Notes: generated by a model from the sequence alone, not told the origin. Shown: positions 17,115-25,984, counted from the stretch's first letter. The stretch: 64,000 bases of DNA from Kitasatospora mediocidica KCTC 9733 (GCF_000744225.1 NZ_JQLN01000005.1:806001-870000), one strand, 5' to 3'. Translations and numbers: made by a program.

Positions 17115-18455
17115 TCAGTCCGTCAGCAGGACGACGTCCACCGTCTCGCCGGTTCCCACCGCGACCGTGTCCTCGGGGACGACGATCAGGCAGTTGGCCC
17201 TCGCCAGCGCTCCGACCAGGTGCGATCCCTCGCCGCCGACGGGCTGGACGGTGGCGTCCGCGGCGGAGTACCAGCCGCGCAGGAACTGCCTGCGGCCGGC
17301 CGGCGAGCGCAGCGCGTCACCGCAGACCGCCCGGACCACCGGACGGTGGACGTCGGGGGCGCCCAGCATGGTGCGGATCACCGGGCGGACGAAGAGCTCG
17401 AACGAGATGTAGGAGCTGACCGGGTTGCCGGGCAGCGCCAGCAGCGGGACGCCCGCGCCCGGGCCGATCCGGCCGAAGCCCTGCGGCTTGCCGGGCTGCA
17501 TCCGCAGGCGCCGGAAGTCGACCCGGCCCTGGCTCGCGAAGGCCTCCTTGACCACGTCGTACGCGCCGACGCTGACCCCGCCGCTGGTGACGATGAGGTC
17601 GGCGCGGCCGAGCTGGTCCTCCAGGACGGCCCGCAGCACCGCCGGGTCGTCCGGCACGCCGCCCACCCGGTAGGCGATCGCGCCGGCCTCCTGGGCGGCG
17701 GCGGTGAGGGTGAAGCTGTTCGAGTCGGAGATCTGCCCGGGGCCGACCGGTTCGCCGGGCGCCACCAGCTCGCTGCCCGTGGAGAGCACCACCACGCGCG
17801 GACGCGGCCGAACCCGCACCGTGCCCCGGCCGATCGCGGCCAGCAGGCCGAGCTGGGTGGGGCCGAGCCGGGTGCCGGAGTCGAGCACCCGGTCACCGGC
17901 CTTGATGTCGCTGCCCCGGCGGCGGATGTACGCGCCCGCCTCGACCTCGCGCAGCACCCGGACCTCCTCGTCCGGGACCGGGGCGCTCATGCTGTCGGCG
18001 GCCCGGCCGGAGCCGGTGCCGCCGTCGGTCCACTCGACCGGCGCGATCGCCTCGGCGCCGGGCGGCACCGGCGCGCCGGTCATGATCCGGGCGGCCTGGC
18101 CGGGCCCCACCTTCGGCAGCTCACCGGCGCCCGCCGCGATCTCGCCGACGACGCTCAACACCGACGGGTAGGTGGAGTCCGCGCCGACGGTGTCGGCTGT
18201 GCGCACCGCGTAGCCGTCCATCGAGCTGTTGTCGAAGGGCGGCAGGTCGCCGGCGGCGACCACGTCCTCGTCGAGCCGGCAGCCGTGGGCGTCCAGCAGC
18301 TGGAGCTCGATGGCGGGGAGCGGGGCGATGCCGGTCAGGACGTCGGCGAGGTGCTCGTCGACCGTCCACAGCCGGTGGCCGGGCGATTCGGCACCACAGG
18401 CGTCCGGTCCCTTGTCGGTACCGTCCGCGGCTGTGTTCTCCGTAGACCTGGTCAT
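17115..18455 (-). CDS. moeA: MoeA / gephyrin-like protein Glp
   Basis: A 446-aa MoeA-family protein. It has the four-domain layout, with the N-terminal PFDNSSMDGYAVR motif, the MPT-binding core VVLSTGSELV...DSNSFTL, LIVTSGGVSVGAYDVVKE and LLALPGNPVSSYISFELFVRP, and the C-terminal beta-barrel. MoeA inserts molybdate into adenylyl-molybdopterin. In corynebacteria the orthologue in this same neighbourhood is Glp, an FtsZ-binding division protein tethered by GLPR. Here moaC and moaB lie downstream, arguing for cofactor synthesis, and sepX/glpR lies four genes on, arguing for division. Both roles are possible. The ATG at 18455 starts a roughly 30-residue extension and is 22 bases past the galU stop. 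Confidence 0.9.
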   Translation of the reverse strand: MTRSTENTAADGTDKGPDACGAESPGHRLWTVDEHLADVLTGIAPLPAIELQLLDAHGCRLDEDVVAAGDLPPFDNSSMDGYAVRTADTVGADSTYPSVLSVVGEIAAGAGELPKVGPGQAARIMTGAPVPPGAEAIAPVEWTDGGTGSGRAADSMSAPVPDEEVRVLREVEAGAYIRRRGSDIKAGDRVLDSGTRLGPTQLGLLAAIGRGTVRVRPRPRVVVLSTGSELVAPGEPVGPGQISDSNSFTLTAAAQEAGAIAYRVGGVPDDPAVLRAVLEDQLGRADLIVTSGGVSVGAYDVVKEAFASQGRVDFRRLRMQPGKPQGFGRIGPGAGVPLLALPGNPVSSYISFELFVRPVIRTMLGAPDVHRPVVRAVCGDALRSPAGRRQFLRGWYSAADATVQPVGGEGSHLVGALARANCLIVVPEDTVAVGTGETVDVVLLTD

Positions 18456-18477
18456 CGCCACCGTCGCCTTCCGATCG

Positions 18478-19398
18478 TCAGCCCTGCATCTCCGTGCCCA
18501 CGAAGTTCTTGAGCCAGCTGCGGAACTCCGGGCCCAGGTCTTCACGCTCGCACGCCAGGCGGACAATAGCGCGCAAGTAGTCGGCGCGGTCGCCTGTGTC
18601 ATAACGGCGGCCCTTGAAGAGCACGCCGTGCACCTGGCCGCCCTCCTCGGCGCCGAGCGTGGAGAGCGTGCGCAGGGCGTCGGTGAGCTGGATCTCGCCG
18701 CCGCGACCGGGCTCGGTCTTCTTCAGCACGTCGAAGACGGCCGGGTCGAGGACGTAGCGGCCGATCACCGCGTAGTTCGACGGGGCGTCGGCGACCTCGG
18801 GCTTCTCGACCAGGTCGGTGACGTGGAAGACGTCCGCGCCGAAGCCGTTGGCCTCGACGGCAGCGCAGCCGTAGAGGTGGATCTGCGACGGCTCGACCTC
18901 CATGAGGGCCACCACCGAACCGCCCAACTCCTGCTGGACCTCGATCATCCGGGAGAGCAGCGGGTCGCGGGGGTCGATCAGGTCGTCGCCGAGCAGGACG
19001 GCGAACGGCTGGCCGGCCACGTGCTGCTCGGCCACCAGGACCGCGTGGCCCAGGCCCTTCGGGTCGCCCTGGCGGACGTAGTGCATGTTGGCCAGCGAGA
19101 CCGACTCGCGGACCCGGCGGAGCTTGTCCTCGTCGCCCTTGCGGGCGAGCAGCTCCTCCAACTCGTAGGCACGGTCGAAGTGGTCCTCGAGCGCGCGCTT
19201 GTTGCGGCCGGTGACCATCAGTATGTCCGAGAGGCCGGCCGCGGAGGCCTCCTCCACGACGTACTGAATGGCAGGCTTGTCGACGACCGGGAGCATCTCC
19301 TTCGGCGTTGCCTTCGTTGCCGGGAGGAAGCGGGTGCCGAGGCCGGCCGCAGGCACAACAGCCTTGGTGACCGGCATGCGGGTGTTCGTCGTCGTCAT
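18478..19398 (-). CDS. galU: UTP-glucose-1-phosphate uridylyltransferase
   Basis: Makes UDP-glucose from UTP and glucose-1-phosphate for wall polymers, trehalose and glycans. The protein is 306 aa. The nucleotide loop KAVVPAAGLGTRFLPATKATPKEMLPV is complete, as are KPAIQYVVEEA, FAVLLGDDLID (metal Asp) and LVEKPEVADAPSNYAVIGRYVLDP. It is 9 bases downstream of the GGDEF gene and 22 upstream of moeA, so all three are likely one transcript. galU next to moeA/glp is the conserved actinobacterial order. Confidence 0.96.
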   Translation of the reverse strand: MTTTNTRMPVTKAVVPAAGLGTRFLPATKATPKEMLPVVDKPAIQYVVEEASAAGLSDILMVTGRNKRALEDHFDRAYELEELLARKGDEDKLRRVRESVSLANMHYVRQGDPKGLGHAVLVAEQHVAGQPFAVLLGDDLIDPRDPLLSRMIEVQQELGGSVVALMEVEPSQIHLYGCAAVEANGFGADVFHVTDLVEKPEVADAPSNYAVIGRYVLDPAVFDVLKKTEPGRGGEIQLTDALRTLSTLGAEEGGQVHGVLFKGRRYDTGDRADYLRAIVRLACEREDLGPEFRSWLKNFVGTEMQG

Positions 19399-19407
19399 GC
19401 GTTGACC

Positions 19408-20367
19408 TTACTGAGGCAGATGACCGCCCTGGCTGTGGGCGAGGTTAATCGCTTGTGAACGAACCTCGTCGGCGACAGCCACGACAGTGACATTACGGGC
19501 AGCGCGACCGGTCAGGGCAGCTGGCTCAGAACCGGCACAAGGCGACAGATTACCGTGCAGACCGTTCAGCCCCTGCCGCTTGGCCGCCGCCAGCGCCCGG
19601 TCCGCCGCGCGCAGCAGCGGAGCCGCGTGGGTGCCGTCCGCCGGCAGCACCGCGATGCCGGCGGCCGCGGTCAGGCCGTTGCCCTGGCGGGAGGCCCGGC
19701 CGGTCTCCCAGACGTCGGGCACCCGGTCCAGCAGCCGGTGCCGGCGGACCGACCAGCACAGCCGTTCGGCGACCCGGGCGGCGCCCGCGGCACCGGTGTC
19801 CGGCAGCACCACCAGGAACTCCGTACCGCCGTACCGGCCCAGGGTGTCCGTGCGGCGGATCTCCACGCTGAGCCGCTGCGCCAGCTCGCGCAGCATCACG
19901 TCGCCGCGGCTGCGCCCGTGCTCGGCGTTGAGCGCCTCGAAACCCTCGATCTCCAGCAGGACGAGGGCCAGCGCGCGCGGGGCCCCCGGGGCGCCGGACT
20001 GGTGGTCCTGCGGCTGCCGGTCGTCCGACTGACGGACGCTGGGCCGACGGCAGTCCGGGGCCGGCTCAGCGCGCTGCGGATCGTCCGGGGCGCCAACGGC
20101 GGGACGGGATTCGCAGCGCGCGATCTCGCGCTCCAGGGTGCGCTGGAGGTGACGGTAGTTCCACACGCCGGTCAGCGGATCGCGCGCCGCCATCCGCTCC
20201 AGCTCCTCGCAGCGGCCCCGCAACTCGGCCAGCTGGTGCCGCAGCCCGGACTCGCGCCCCTCCTCCGCCCCGGCCGAGCGTCGCAGCCGGACGCCCAACA
20301 GGCCGGCCAGCCCGGCGAGCGGGGCGCTGAGCAGGGCGAGCGACTGCACCAGGAGCGGGGTGGGCAT
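19408..20367 (-). CDS. Degenerate GGDEF-domain protein (GGTEF) with intact I-site
   Basis: A 319-aa membrane-anchored protein. A hydrophobic helix (residues 5-27) and a short coiled coil (37-58) precede a GGDEF domain starting at ARDPLTGVWNYRHL. A roughly 45-residue polar insertion (85-130) splits the domain. The signature reads GGTEF (180-184), so the metal-binding acidic residue is Thr, and the first metal Asp is Glu in LLEIEGFEALN. Cyclase activity is therefore unlikely. The RxxD inhibitory-site motif (RRTD, 171-174) lies exactly 5 residues before GG, as in c-di-GMP binding GGDEF proteins. The start at 20367 has GGAAGG upstream. It is 9 bases from galU and divergent from the cyclo-ligase gene. 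A c-di-GMP effector role is inferred. Confidence 0.85.
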   Translation of the reverse strand: MPTPLLVQSLALLSAPLAGLAGLLGVRLRRSAGAEEGRESGLRHQLAELRGRCEELERMAARDPLTGVWNYRHLQRTLEREIARCESRPAVGAPDDPQRAEPAPDCRRPSVRQSDDRQPQDHQSGAPGAPRALALVLLEIEGFEALNAEHGRSRGDVMLRELAQRLSVEIRRTDTLGRYGGTEFLVVLPDTGAAGAARVAERLCWSVRRHRLLDRVPDVWETGRASRQGNGLTAAAGIAVLPADGTHAAPLLRAADRALAAAKRQGLNGLHGNLSPCAGSEPAALTGRAARNVTVVAVADEVRSQAINLAHSQGGHLPQ

Positions 20368-20414
20368 CGGATCGCCTTCCGGTTCTCGCACGGGCGGGGG
20401 GACAGGGGAGGATC

Positions 20415-21092
20415 GTGGCGACGGCCGCGGATCCGGAGGAGCAGGACTTGTACGACGATCCCTTCTACAACGACAAGGCAGGGCTGAGGTCACGGCTTCT
20501 GGCCGACCGCCGCGCACTGTCGCCCGAATGGCGGGAAAGCACCGCCACGGCCCTGGCCGGGCAGGCCCTGGGGCTGCTGCCCGCGGCCGGGCCCACGAGC
20601 GTTCCGGGCCCGCCGGAGGGCATCGGGCCGGTAGCCGTCGGGCCGGTGGCCGCGTACGTGTCGGTGGGCGCGGAGCCCGGCACCCGGCCACTGCTCGACC
20701 TGCTGCACCGGCGCGGGATCCCGGTGCTGCTGCCCGTCCTGCTGCCCGACAACGACCTGGACTGGGCCGCCTACCAGGGCGCCGAGCACCTGCTCCCGGC
20801 CGGGCGCGGGCTGCTGGAACCGGACGGGCCGCGGCTGGGGCCGGCGGCGGTCTGCGCGGCCGCTGTGGTGCTGCTGCCCGGACTCGCCGTGGACCGCCGC
20901 GGCCTGCGGCTGGGCCGGGGCGGTGGTAGCTACGACCGCGTCCTGGCGCGGCTGGACCGGGCCGGGGCGCGGCCGTTGCTGGCCACCCTGCTCTACGACA
21001 CCGAGCTGCTGGAGCGGGTCCCGGCCGAGCCGCACGACCGGCCGGTGCACGCCGCCGTCACGCCGTCGGGGGTGCACCGGTTCCCGGCCTGA
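20415..21092 (+). CDS. 5-formyltetrahydrofolate cyclo-ligase
   Basis: Converts 5-formyl-THF to 5,10-methenyl-THF with ATP. It is a 225-aa cytoplasmic protein. Visible are KAGLRSRLLADRRALS (ATP/substrate region), VAAYVSVGAEPGTRPLLDLL and the terminal signature LPGLAVDRRGLRLGRGGGSYDRVL. The GTG start has GGGGAGG just upstream. It is divergent from the GGDEF-galU-moeA group with a 47-base gap. The same enzyme gene precedes galU in mycobacteria and corynebacteria, which supports the synteny of this locus. Confidence 0.95.
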   Translation: MATAADPEEQDLYDDPFYNDKAGLRSRLLADRRALSPEWRESTATALAGQALGLLPAAGPTSVPGPPEGIGPVAVGPVAAYVSVGAEPGTRPLLDLLHRRGIPVLLPVLLPDNDLDWAAYQGAEHLLPAGRGLLEPDGPRLGPAAVCAAAVVLLPGLAVDRRGLRLGRGGGSYDRVLARLDRAGARPLLATLLYDTELLERVPAEPHDRPVHAAVTPSGVHRFPA

Positions 21093-21126
21093 GCGTTGCC
21101 CGCCTGAACATTCACGGCGAGACGGC

Positions 21127-23853
21127 TCACGGCGTCAGGGTGAGCCGGTTCTTGGTCGCGGCGTCCACCGCGGCCTTGCTGTAGGCCCAGGGAAGCAGCT
21201 TGCCCTGGGCCCAGAGGGCGGTCTGGTCGTTGTAGTTGGCCTGGAACGCGTGCCCGGACTCGCCGCCCACGTTGATCCAGCGCGAGGCGTCGAAGTCGCT
21301 CAGGTCGACCACCATCCGCATCGACGGGATCCAGTCGACCTGGTAGCCGGACGCCGCCGTCCAGCCGGAGGCGTTGACCGCCGCCGAGCCACCGGAGAGC
21401 TGGTACGGACCGCGGTTGAGCAGCCGGTGGATGATGCCCGAGGCGAACGACGAGTTGTCGATGCCCAGGGTCTGCTCCTTGAGGTTCAGCGTGTGCAGCC
21501 GGCCCCAGTTCCAGGTGGAGATGTCCTTGCCGAGCTGGGCGGTGAGGTCCTGGCGGGCGTCCTTCATCGCCTCCTTCAGCAGGTTGTCCAGACCGTGCTG
21601 CTGGACGTGGTTGGAGTCGATGTAGTCCCACCACTGGCTGTTCGGGTTGGCGAGCTGCTGGCGCACCACCTCGGTCCAGCGGTCCCCACCGTCCGGCTGG
21701 GCCTGGTTCGCGGGCCGGGTGCCGCACTGGGTGACCACCTTGGTCTCACCGCCGACCGAGCCGAGCGGCTGGTTGGCGTCGACCTTCTGCTGGACCAGCA
21801 GGCAGTCTCCCTGGGCCCGCACACTCGCCGGGAACTTCTGGCCGAAGGCGAGGATCAGCAACTGCCGCCAGACACCGTTGTAGTAGGCCGCGGCGGCCGA
21901 GTCGGCGTCCTGGTTGTAGTTCCAGTCCTTCAGCAGGTCCTGCGCCTGGCGGACGTACGGATCGCTGACCTGCTCCTTCAACAGCATCGGCACCAGGGTC
22001 TTGGCCATCACGCTGGTGTTGTCCATCTGGATGGACTGCATGTCGTCGGGGGAGATCCGGCCGCCGTTCTGCAGCCGGGCCTGGATCTGGTCGCCGATCT
22101 CCTTGGCCCGGGTGCCGTACTCCCAGTCCGAGGTCAGCAGGTAGGGGTAGCTCTTGTCGGTGACCGCCTGGTTGGCGGTGACGATGTAGCCGGACGAGGG
22201 GTCGAAGACGTTCGGCAGCGAGTCGAAGGGGATGGTGCCCTTCCAGTTGTACGCCGGGTCCCAGCCCAGAGCCGGGTAACTGCCGTCGCCGAAACCGCGG
22301 ATCGGGATCACACCCGGGGCCTGGTAGCCGATGTGGTTCTTGGTGTCGGCGTAGATCAGGTTCTGTGCGGGGACCTCGAAGTTCTTCGCGGCGGCCCGGA
22401 AGTCGTTCCAGTTGGCGGCCCGGTCCAGCGCGAAGACCGCGTCCATCGTCTTGCCCGGGGTGAGCGCCGTCCACTTGAGCGCGACGCCGTAACCGCTGGT
22501 CCCGCGGTCCGGTGCGGAGTTGCCGACCGGCGCGTAGGTGCCGACGTTCTGCTCCTCGGTGCTCTGGTCCGAGATGAGCGGTCCGTTGTTGGTGGTGCGG
22601 ACGGTGATCGTGCGGTCGGCGCCGCCGGCGACCTTGATGGTCTCCTGGCGTGTGGTGAACTTCACGTCCTGGCCGTTGTACAGGTACGTGTCCGGGCCGG
22701 TGACCTTCTCCAGATAGAGGTCCGTCACGTCGGCGCCGAGGTTGGTGAAGCCCCAGGAGATGTTCTGGTTGTGGCCGATCACCACGCCGGGCATCCCGGA
22801 GAAGGTGAAGCCGGTGGTGTCGTACTGGCAGTTGCTGTTGACGACCCGGCAGTGCAGGCCCATCTGGTACCAGACGGACGGCATCCCGGGGCCCAGGTGC
22901 GGGTCGTTGGCCATCAGCGGCTCACCGGTGGTGGTGTGGCTGCCGGAGACCACCCAGGAGTTGGAGCCGATGCCCTGCCCCTGCGGGCCGAGCAGCTGCG
23001 GCAGCGCGTCCACCGGACCGGACAGGCCCTGCAGCAGGGAACTCGTCACGGCCGCGGCCTGGGTGGTGCCGGTGCTGGACGACGACTGGTTGACCGCGTT
23101 GACCGGCTGCTTGTAACCGCCCGGGCCGACCGTGCCGGTCTGGCCGACGATGGTCCCGTTGCGGTCGTACGGGTAGGACGGGTAGAGCTGGGAGATCTGG
23201 TCCTTGCTGAAGTCCTGGGACAGCAGCGAGCGGTCGATCTCGTCCTGGACGTTGCCGGAGAGGTCCCAGGCCATCGCCTTGAGCCAGGCCACCGAGTCCA
23301 CCGGGGTCCACGGCGCGGGCTTGTAGCTGCCGTTCACCGTGCCGAGCAGCGCGTACTCCAGCGAGGCGCTCTTGCCGCCGGGGTGCTGGGCGAGCCAGGC
23401 GTTGACGCCGTCCGAGTAGGCCTGGAGGTACTTCTTGGTCTCCGGCGACAGCACGGTGTCGTACTCCTGCTGGGCGACGCCGTGCCAGTCCATGGTGCGC
23501 AGGAACGAGTCGGTCTGCACCTGGCCGGCCCCGAACATCTCGGAGAGCCGTCCCGAGGTGATGTGCCGTCGGACGTCCATCTCCCAGAACCGGTCCTGGG
23601 CCTGGACGTAGCCCTGGGCCTTGAACAGGTCCTCGGAGGTGTTGGCGTAGATCTGCGGGATGCCGTTGGCGTCCCGTTCCACGTCCACCGAGGCGCTCAG
23701 CCCGGAGACCTTGATACTGCCGCTGAGCTGCGGGAACGAGGCACGCACGGTGTCCACCGCAAACCAGCCGCCGGCGGCGGTGCCGGCCACCAGGAGCACG
23801 GCGAGCACGAGCACGATCAGACGAGCGCGCCGGAACTTCTTCGAGCGGGGCAT
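21127..23853 (-). CDS. Penicillin acylase (S45) family secreted or membrane-anchored amidohydrolase
   Basis: A 908-aa Ntn-hydrolase precursor. An N-terminal hydrophobic signal or anchor (LIVLVLAVLLVAGTAAGGWF) follows a basic stretch. The alpha-chain part contains RDANGIPQIYANTSEDLFKA and QDRFWEMDVRRH. The beta chain should begin at Ser297 in GIG-SNSWVVSG, the autoprocessing site with the N-terminal nucleophile. NDPHLG and the Asn of the oxyanion hole region follow. Family members cleave acyl amides such as penicillins or acyl-homoserine lactones, and the natural substrate here is unknown. Choosing the ATG at 23853 puts the signal at the N terminus. It converges with the cyclo-ligase gene. Confidence 0.9.
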   Translation of the reverse strand: MPRSKKFRRARLIVLVLAVLLVAGTAAGGWFAVDTVRASFPQLSGSIKVSGLSASVDVERDANGIPQIYANTSEDLFKAQGYVQAQDRFWEMDVRRHITSGRLSEMFGAGQVQTDSFLRTMDWHGVAQQEYDTVLSPETKKYLQAYSDGVNAWLAQHPGGKSASLEYALLGTVNGSYKPAPWTPVDSVAWLKAMAWDLSGNVQDEIDRSLLSQDFSKDQISQLYPSYPYDRNGTIVGQTGTVGPGGYKQPVNAVNQSSSSTGTTQAAAVTSSLLQGLSGPVDALPQLLGPQGQGIGSNSWVVSGSHTTTGEPLMANDPHLGPGMPSVWYQMGLHCRVVNSNCQYDTTGFTFSGMPGVVIGHNQNISWGFTNLGADVTDLYLEKVTGPDTYLYNGQDVKFTTRQETIKVAGGADRTITVRTTNNGPLISDQSTEEQNVGTYAPVGNSAPDRGTSGYGVALKWTALTPGKTMDAVFALDRAANWNDFRAAAKNFEVPAQNLIYADTKNHIGYQAPGVIPIRGFGDGSYPALGWDPAYNWKGTIPFDSLPNVFDPSSGYIVTANQAVTDKSYPYLLTSDWEYGTRAKEIGDQIQARLQNGGRISPDDMQSIQMDNTSVMAKTLVPMLLKEQVSDPYVRQAQDLLKDWNYNQDADSAAAAYYNGVWRQLLILAFGQKFPASVRAQGDCLLVQQKVDANQPLGSVGGETKVVTQCGTRPANQAQPDGGDRWTEVVRQQLANPNSQWWDYIDSNHVQQHGLDNLLKEAMKDARQDLTAQLGKDISTWNWGRLHTLNLKEQTLGIDNSSFASGIIHRLLNRGPYQLSGGSAAVNASGWTAASGYQVDWIPSMRMVVDLSDFDASRWINVGGESGHAFQANYNDQTALWAQGKLLPWAYSKAAVDAATKNRLTLTP

Positions 23854-24029
23854 CTGGGTCCTAGCAACAGGGAGCAGGGCGACGTCACATTCAGCTGGGC
23901 GGCCGTGACCGGTCACCACATTAGGCCGACTCAGGTGGCGCAGGTGCACCGGGGACGCTCACGGTGGATCCCTAGGGACCCTATCGGCCGGTTCTGAGGA
24001 CTCCTCGCGGGCTCCCGGAAAACGGGGGA

Positions 24030-24124
24030 TTCAAAAGAGTAGGTAAAATGTTAGACTGGGTAACGACACCTCAGCTAACCCGTCGTCGGTCGCAGCGCCG
24101 CGCCGACTGATGCTGCGAGGTGTC
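24030..24124 (+). promoter_or_regulatory. Promoter and structured 5' leader of the K+/H+ antiporter gene
   Basis: TTCAAA (24030-24035) and TAGACT (24052-24057), 16 bases apart, are a plausible promoter that would start the RNA at about 24064. The transcript then opens with GACACCTC (24065-24072), perfectly complementary to GAGGTGTC (24117-24124). An inner AGC/GCT pairing and a GTCGG/CCGAC helix lie between them. The 60-nt fold ends about 60 bases before the TTG start. No known riboswitch consensus was recognised. Upstream (23854-24029) nothing further was seen. Confidence 0.45.
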
Positions 24125-24185
24125 CCGTGATCCTCCTGAGCCGCCTGCCAGCCTTCCGTGCCCGCGACCCCGAGGTGCCCCTGCG

Positions 24186-25670
24186 TTGACCGTCGACCAT
24201 CTGAACAAGTTCCTCCTCGAGTTCTCCGTGATCCTCCTGGTCGCGGTGGTCGCGGTCCGCATCTCGACCCGTTCGGGGCTGCCCAGCCTGCTGCTCTACC
24301 TCGGCATCGGGGTGGTGATCGGCCAGAACGGACTGGGTGTCACCTTCAACGACGCCGAGCTGACGCAGGTCATCGGCTATGCCGCGCTGGTGGTCATCCT
24401 CGCCGAGGGCGGGTTGAAGACGAGCTGGCCGGCGATCAAGCCGGTGATGCCGGCCGCCACCGTGCTGGCCACCTTCGGGGTCGCGATCAGCGTCTTCGTC
24501 ACCGCCGCGGGCGCCCACTGGCTGGTCGGCCTGGACTGGCGGATGTCCCTGCTGCTCGGCGCCATCGTCTCGTCGACCGATGCGGCGGCGGTCTTCTCGG
24601 TGCTGCGGATGGTGCCGCTGCCGCCGCGGCTGACCGGCCTGCTGGAGGCCGAGTCCGGGTTCAACGACGCCCCGGTGGTGATCCTGGTCGTCGCCTTCGC
24701 CACCACCGGCCCGTTCGACTCCTGGTACGTCCTGGTCGGCACGATCATCGCCGAGCTGGCGATCGGCACCGCCGTGGGCCTGGCCGTCGGCAAGGTGGGG
24801 TCGTACGGACTGCGGCACGTCGCGCTGCCCTCCTCCGGCCTGTACCCGATCGCGGTGATGGCACTGACCGCCCTCGCCTACGCGGGCGGCGCGCTGCTGC
24901 ACGGCTCCGGCTTCCTGGCCGTCTACGTCTGCGCGGTGCTGCTGGGCAACGCCAAGCTGCCGCACGGACCGGCCGTCCGGGGCTTCGCCGACGGGCTCGC
25001 CTGGATCGGGCAGATCGGCATGTTCGTGCTGCTCGGCCTGCTCTGCAACCCCGACACGATGGGCTCCGCGGTGGTCCCGGCGCTGGTGATCGGCTTCGTA
25101 CTGGTCTTCGTGGCCCGACCGCTGTCGGTGGTGCTCACCCTCACGCCCTTCCGACTGCCCTGGCAGGAGCAGGCGCTGCTGAGCTGGGCCGGGCTGCGCG
25201 GGGCGGTGCCGATCGTGCTGGCCACCATCCCGCTGGTGGCCGACGTGCCGCGGGCGCAGGACGTCTTCAACATCGTCTTCATCCTGGTCGTGGTCTTCAC
25301 CCTGCTCCAGGGGCCCACGCTGCCCTGGCTGGCCAAGCTGTTGAACATCTCCGAGGGCGCGATGGGCCAGGACATCGGCATCGAGTCGGCGCCGCTGGAG
25401 CATCTGCAGGGCCAGCTGCTGTCGGTCTCGCTGTCGGCGACCTCGCGGATCTCCGGGGTCGAGGTCAGCGAACTGCGGCTGCCGGCCGGCGCCGCCGTCA
25501 CGCTGGTGGTGCGCGCGGGCAGCAGCTTCGTGCCCGACCGCACCACCGTGCTGCGGGCCAACGACGAGCTGCTGGTGGTCACCACGGAGGCGGCCAGCGA
25601 GGCGGCCGAGCGGCGGCTGCGCGCGGTGGACGAGGGCGGGAAGCTCGCGGGGTGGCTCAGCGGGCGGTGA
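24186..25670 (+). CDS. Potassium/proton antiporter, CPA1 (CvrA/NhaP2) type
   Basis: A 494-aa membrane antiporter with a cytosolic regulatory tail. About twelve hydrophobic helices cover residues 8-390, including LLLGAIVSSTDAAAVFSVL and LLEAESGFNDAPVVIL, the ion-binding region of the NhaP family. The tail (about 400-490) is a TrkA-C-like domain (VSLSATSRISGVEVSELRLPAGAAV, DRTTVLRANDELLVVTTE). The TTG at 24186 was preferred to a GTG at 24120, because GAGGTG precedes it by 8 bases, the first helix then begins at once, and the GTG lies inside a predicted RNA stem. It is likely a K+ efflux or pH-homeostasis system. Confidence 0.88.
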   Translation: MTVDHLNKFLLEFSVILLVAVVAVRISTRSGLPSLLLYLGIGVVIGQNGLGVTFNDAELTQVIGYAALVVILAEGGLKTSWPAIKPVMPAATVLATFGVAISVFVTAAGAHWLVGLDWRMSLLLGAIVSSTDAAAVFSVLRMVPLPPRLTGLLEAESGFNDAPVVILVVAFATTGPFDSWYVLVGTIIAELAIGTAVGLAVGKVGSYGLRHVALPSSGLYPIAVMALTALAYAGGALLHGSGFLAVYVCAVLLGNAKLPHGPAVRGFADGLAWIGQIGMFVLLGLLCNPDTMGSAVVPALVIGFVLVFVARPLSVVLTLTPFRLPWQEQALLSWAGLRGAVPIVLATIPLVADVPRAQDVFNIVFILVVVFTLLQGPTLPWLAKLLNISEGAMGQDIGIESAPLEHLQGQLLSVSLSATSRISGVEVSELRLPAGAAVTLVVRAGSSFVPDRTTVLRANDELLVVTTEAASEAAERRLRAVDEGGKLAGWLSGR

Positions 25671-25984
25671 CGTCACCGATCGGGCGGCCAGTCGATCGCA
25701 GCTCTTGGCGGGCTGTTCACCTTGGGTTGGCAGGGCCGAGCGCGGTGGAGGCTCTACAATGGCGGTAACTACGTATCTCTATACATCCGCAATATCTGCC
25801 TGAAGCAGAGTTGGCGCGACCGCTCGGCGGCCGCGGTCCGCAGCACCATCTGGCCTCCCGCTTCCACGAACCAGCCAGCCGGACCCGGTATCAACCCCGG
25901 TCGACGCGCGAGAGGACTACTCTCGGCGCCGTCGGGGCTTTCCCATACCCGGCGCGCGCTACCAGGCAGCAGGAAGGACCGACC
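25671..25984 (+). other. 314-base intergenic region with probable promoter
   Basis: A TACAAT -10-like box at 25755-25760 lies in an AT-rich patch that continues to about 25800 (TACGTA, TATACA). No good -35 at standard spacing was found. The rest up to the ribosome site AGGAAGGA of the MFS gene shows no gene-like frame with a usable start. Confidence 0.4.

Noticed and set aside
20923..23997. A 1024-codon plus-strand frame opposite the penicillin-acylase gene
   Set aside because: It is antisense to a gene with clear catalytic motifs, and the translation is low-complexity Val/Gly/Arg/Asp with no family resemblance.
24120..24185. GTG at 24120 as the antiporter start
   Set aside because: It has no ribosome site, lies inside the predicted leader stem, and adds a Pro-rich segment before the first membrane helix. 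The TTG at 24186 has GAGGTG at 8 bases.
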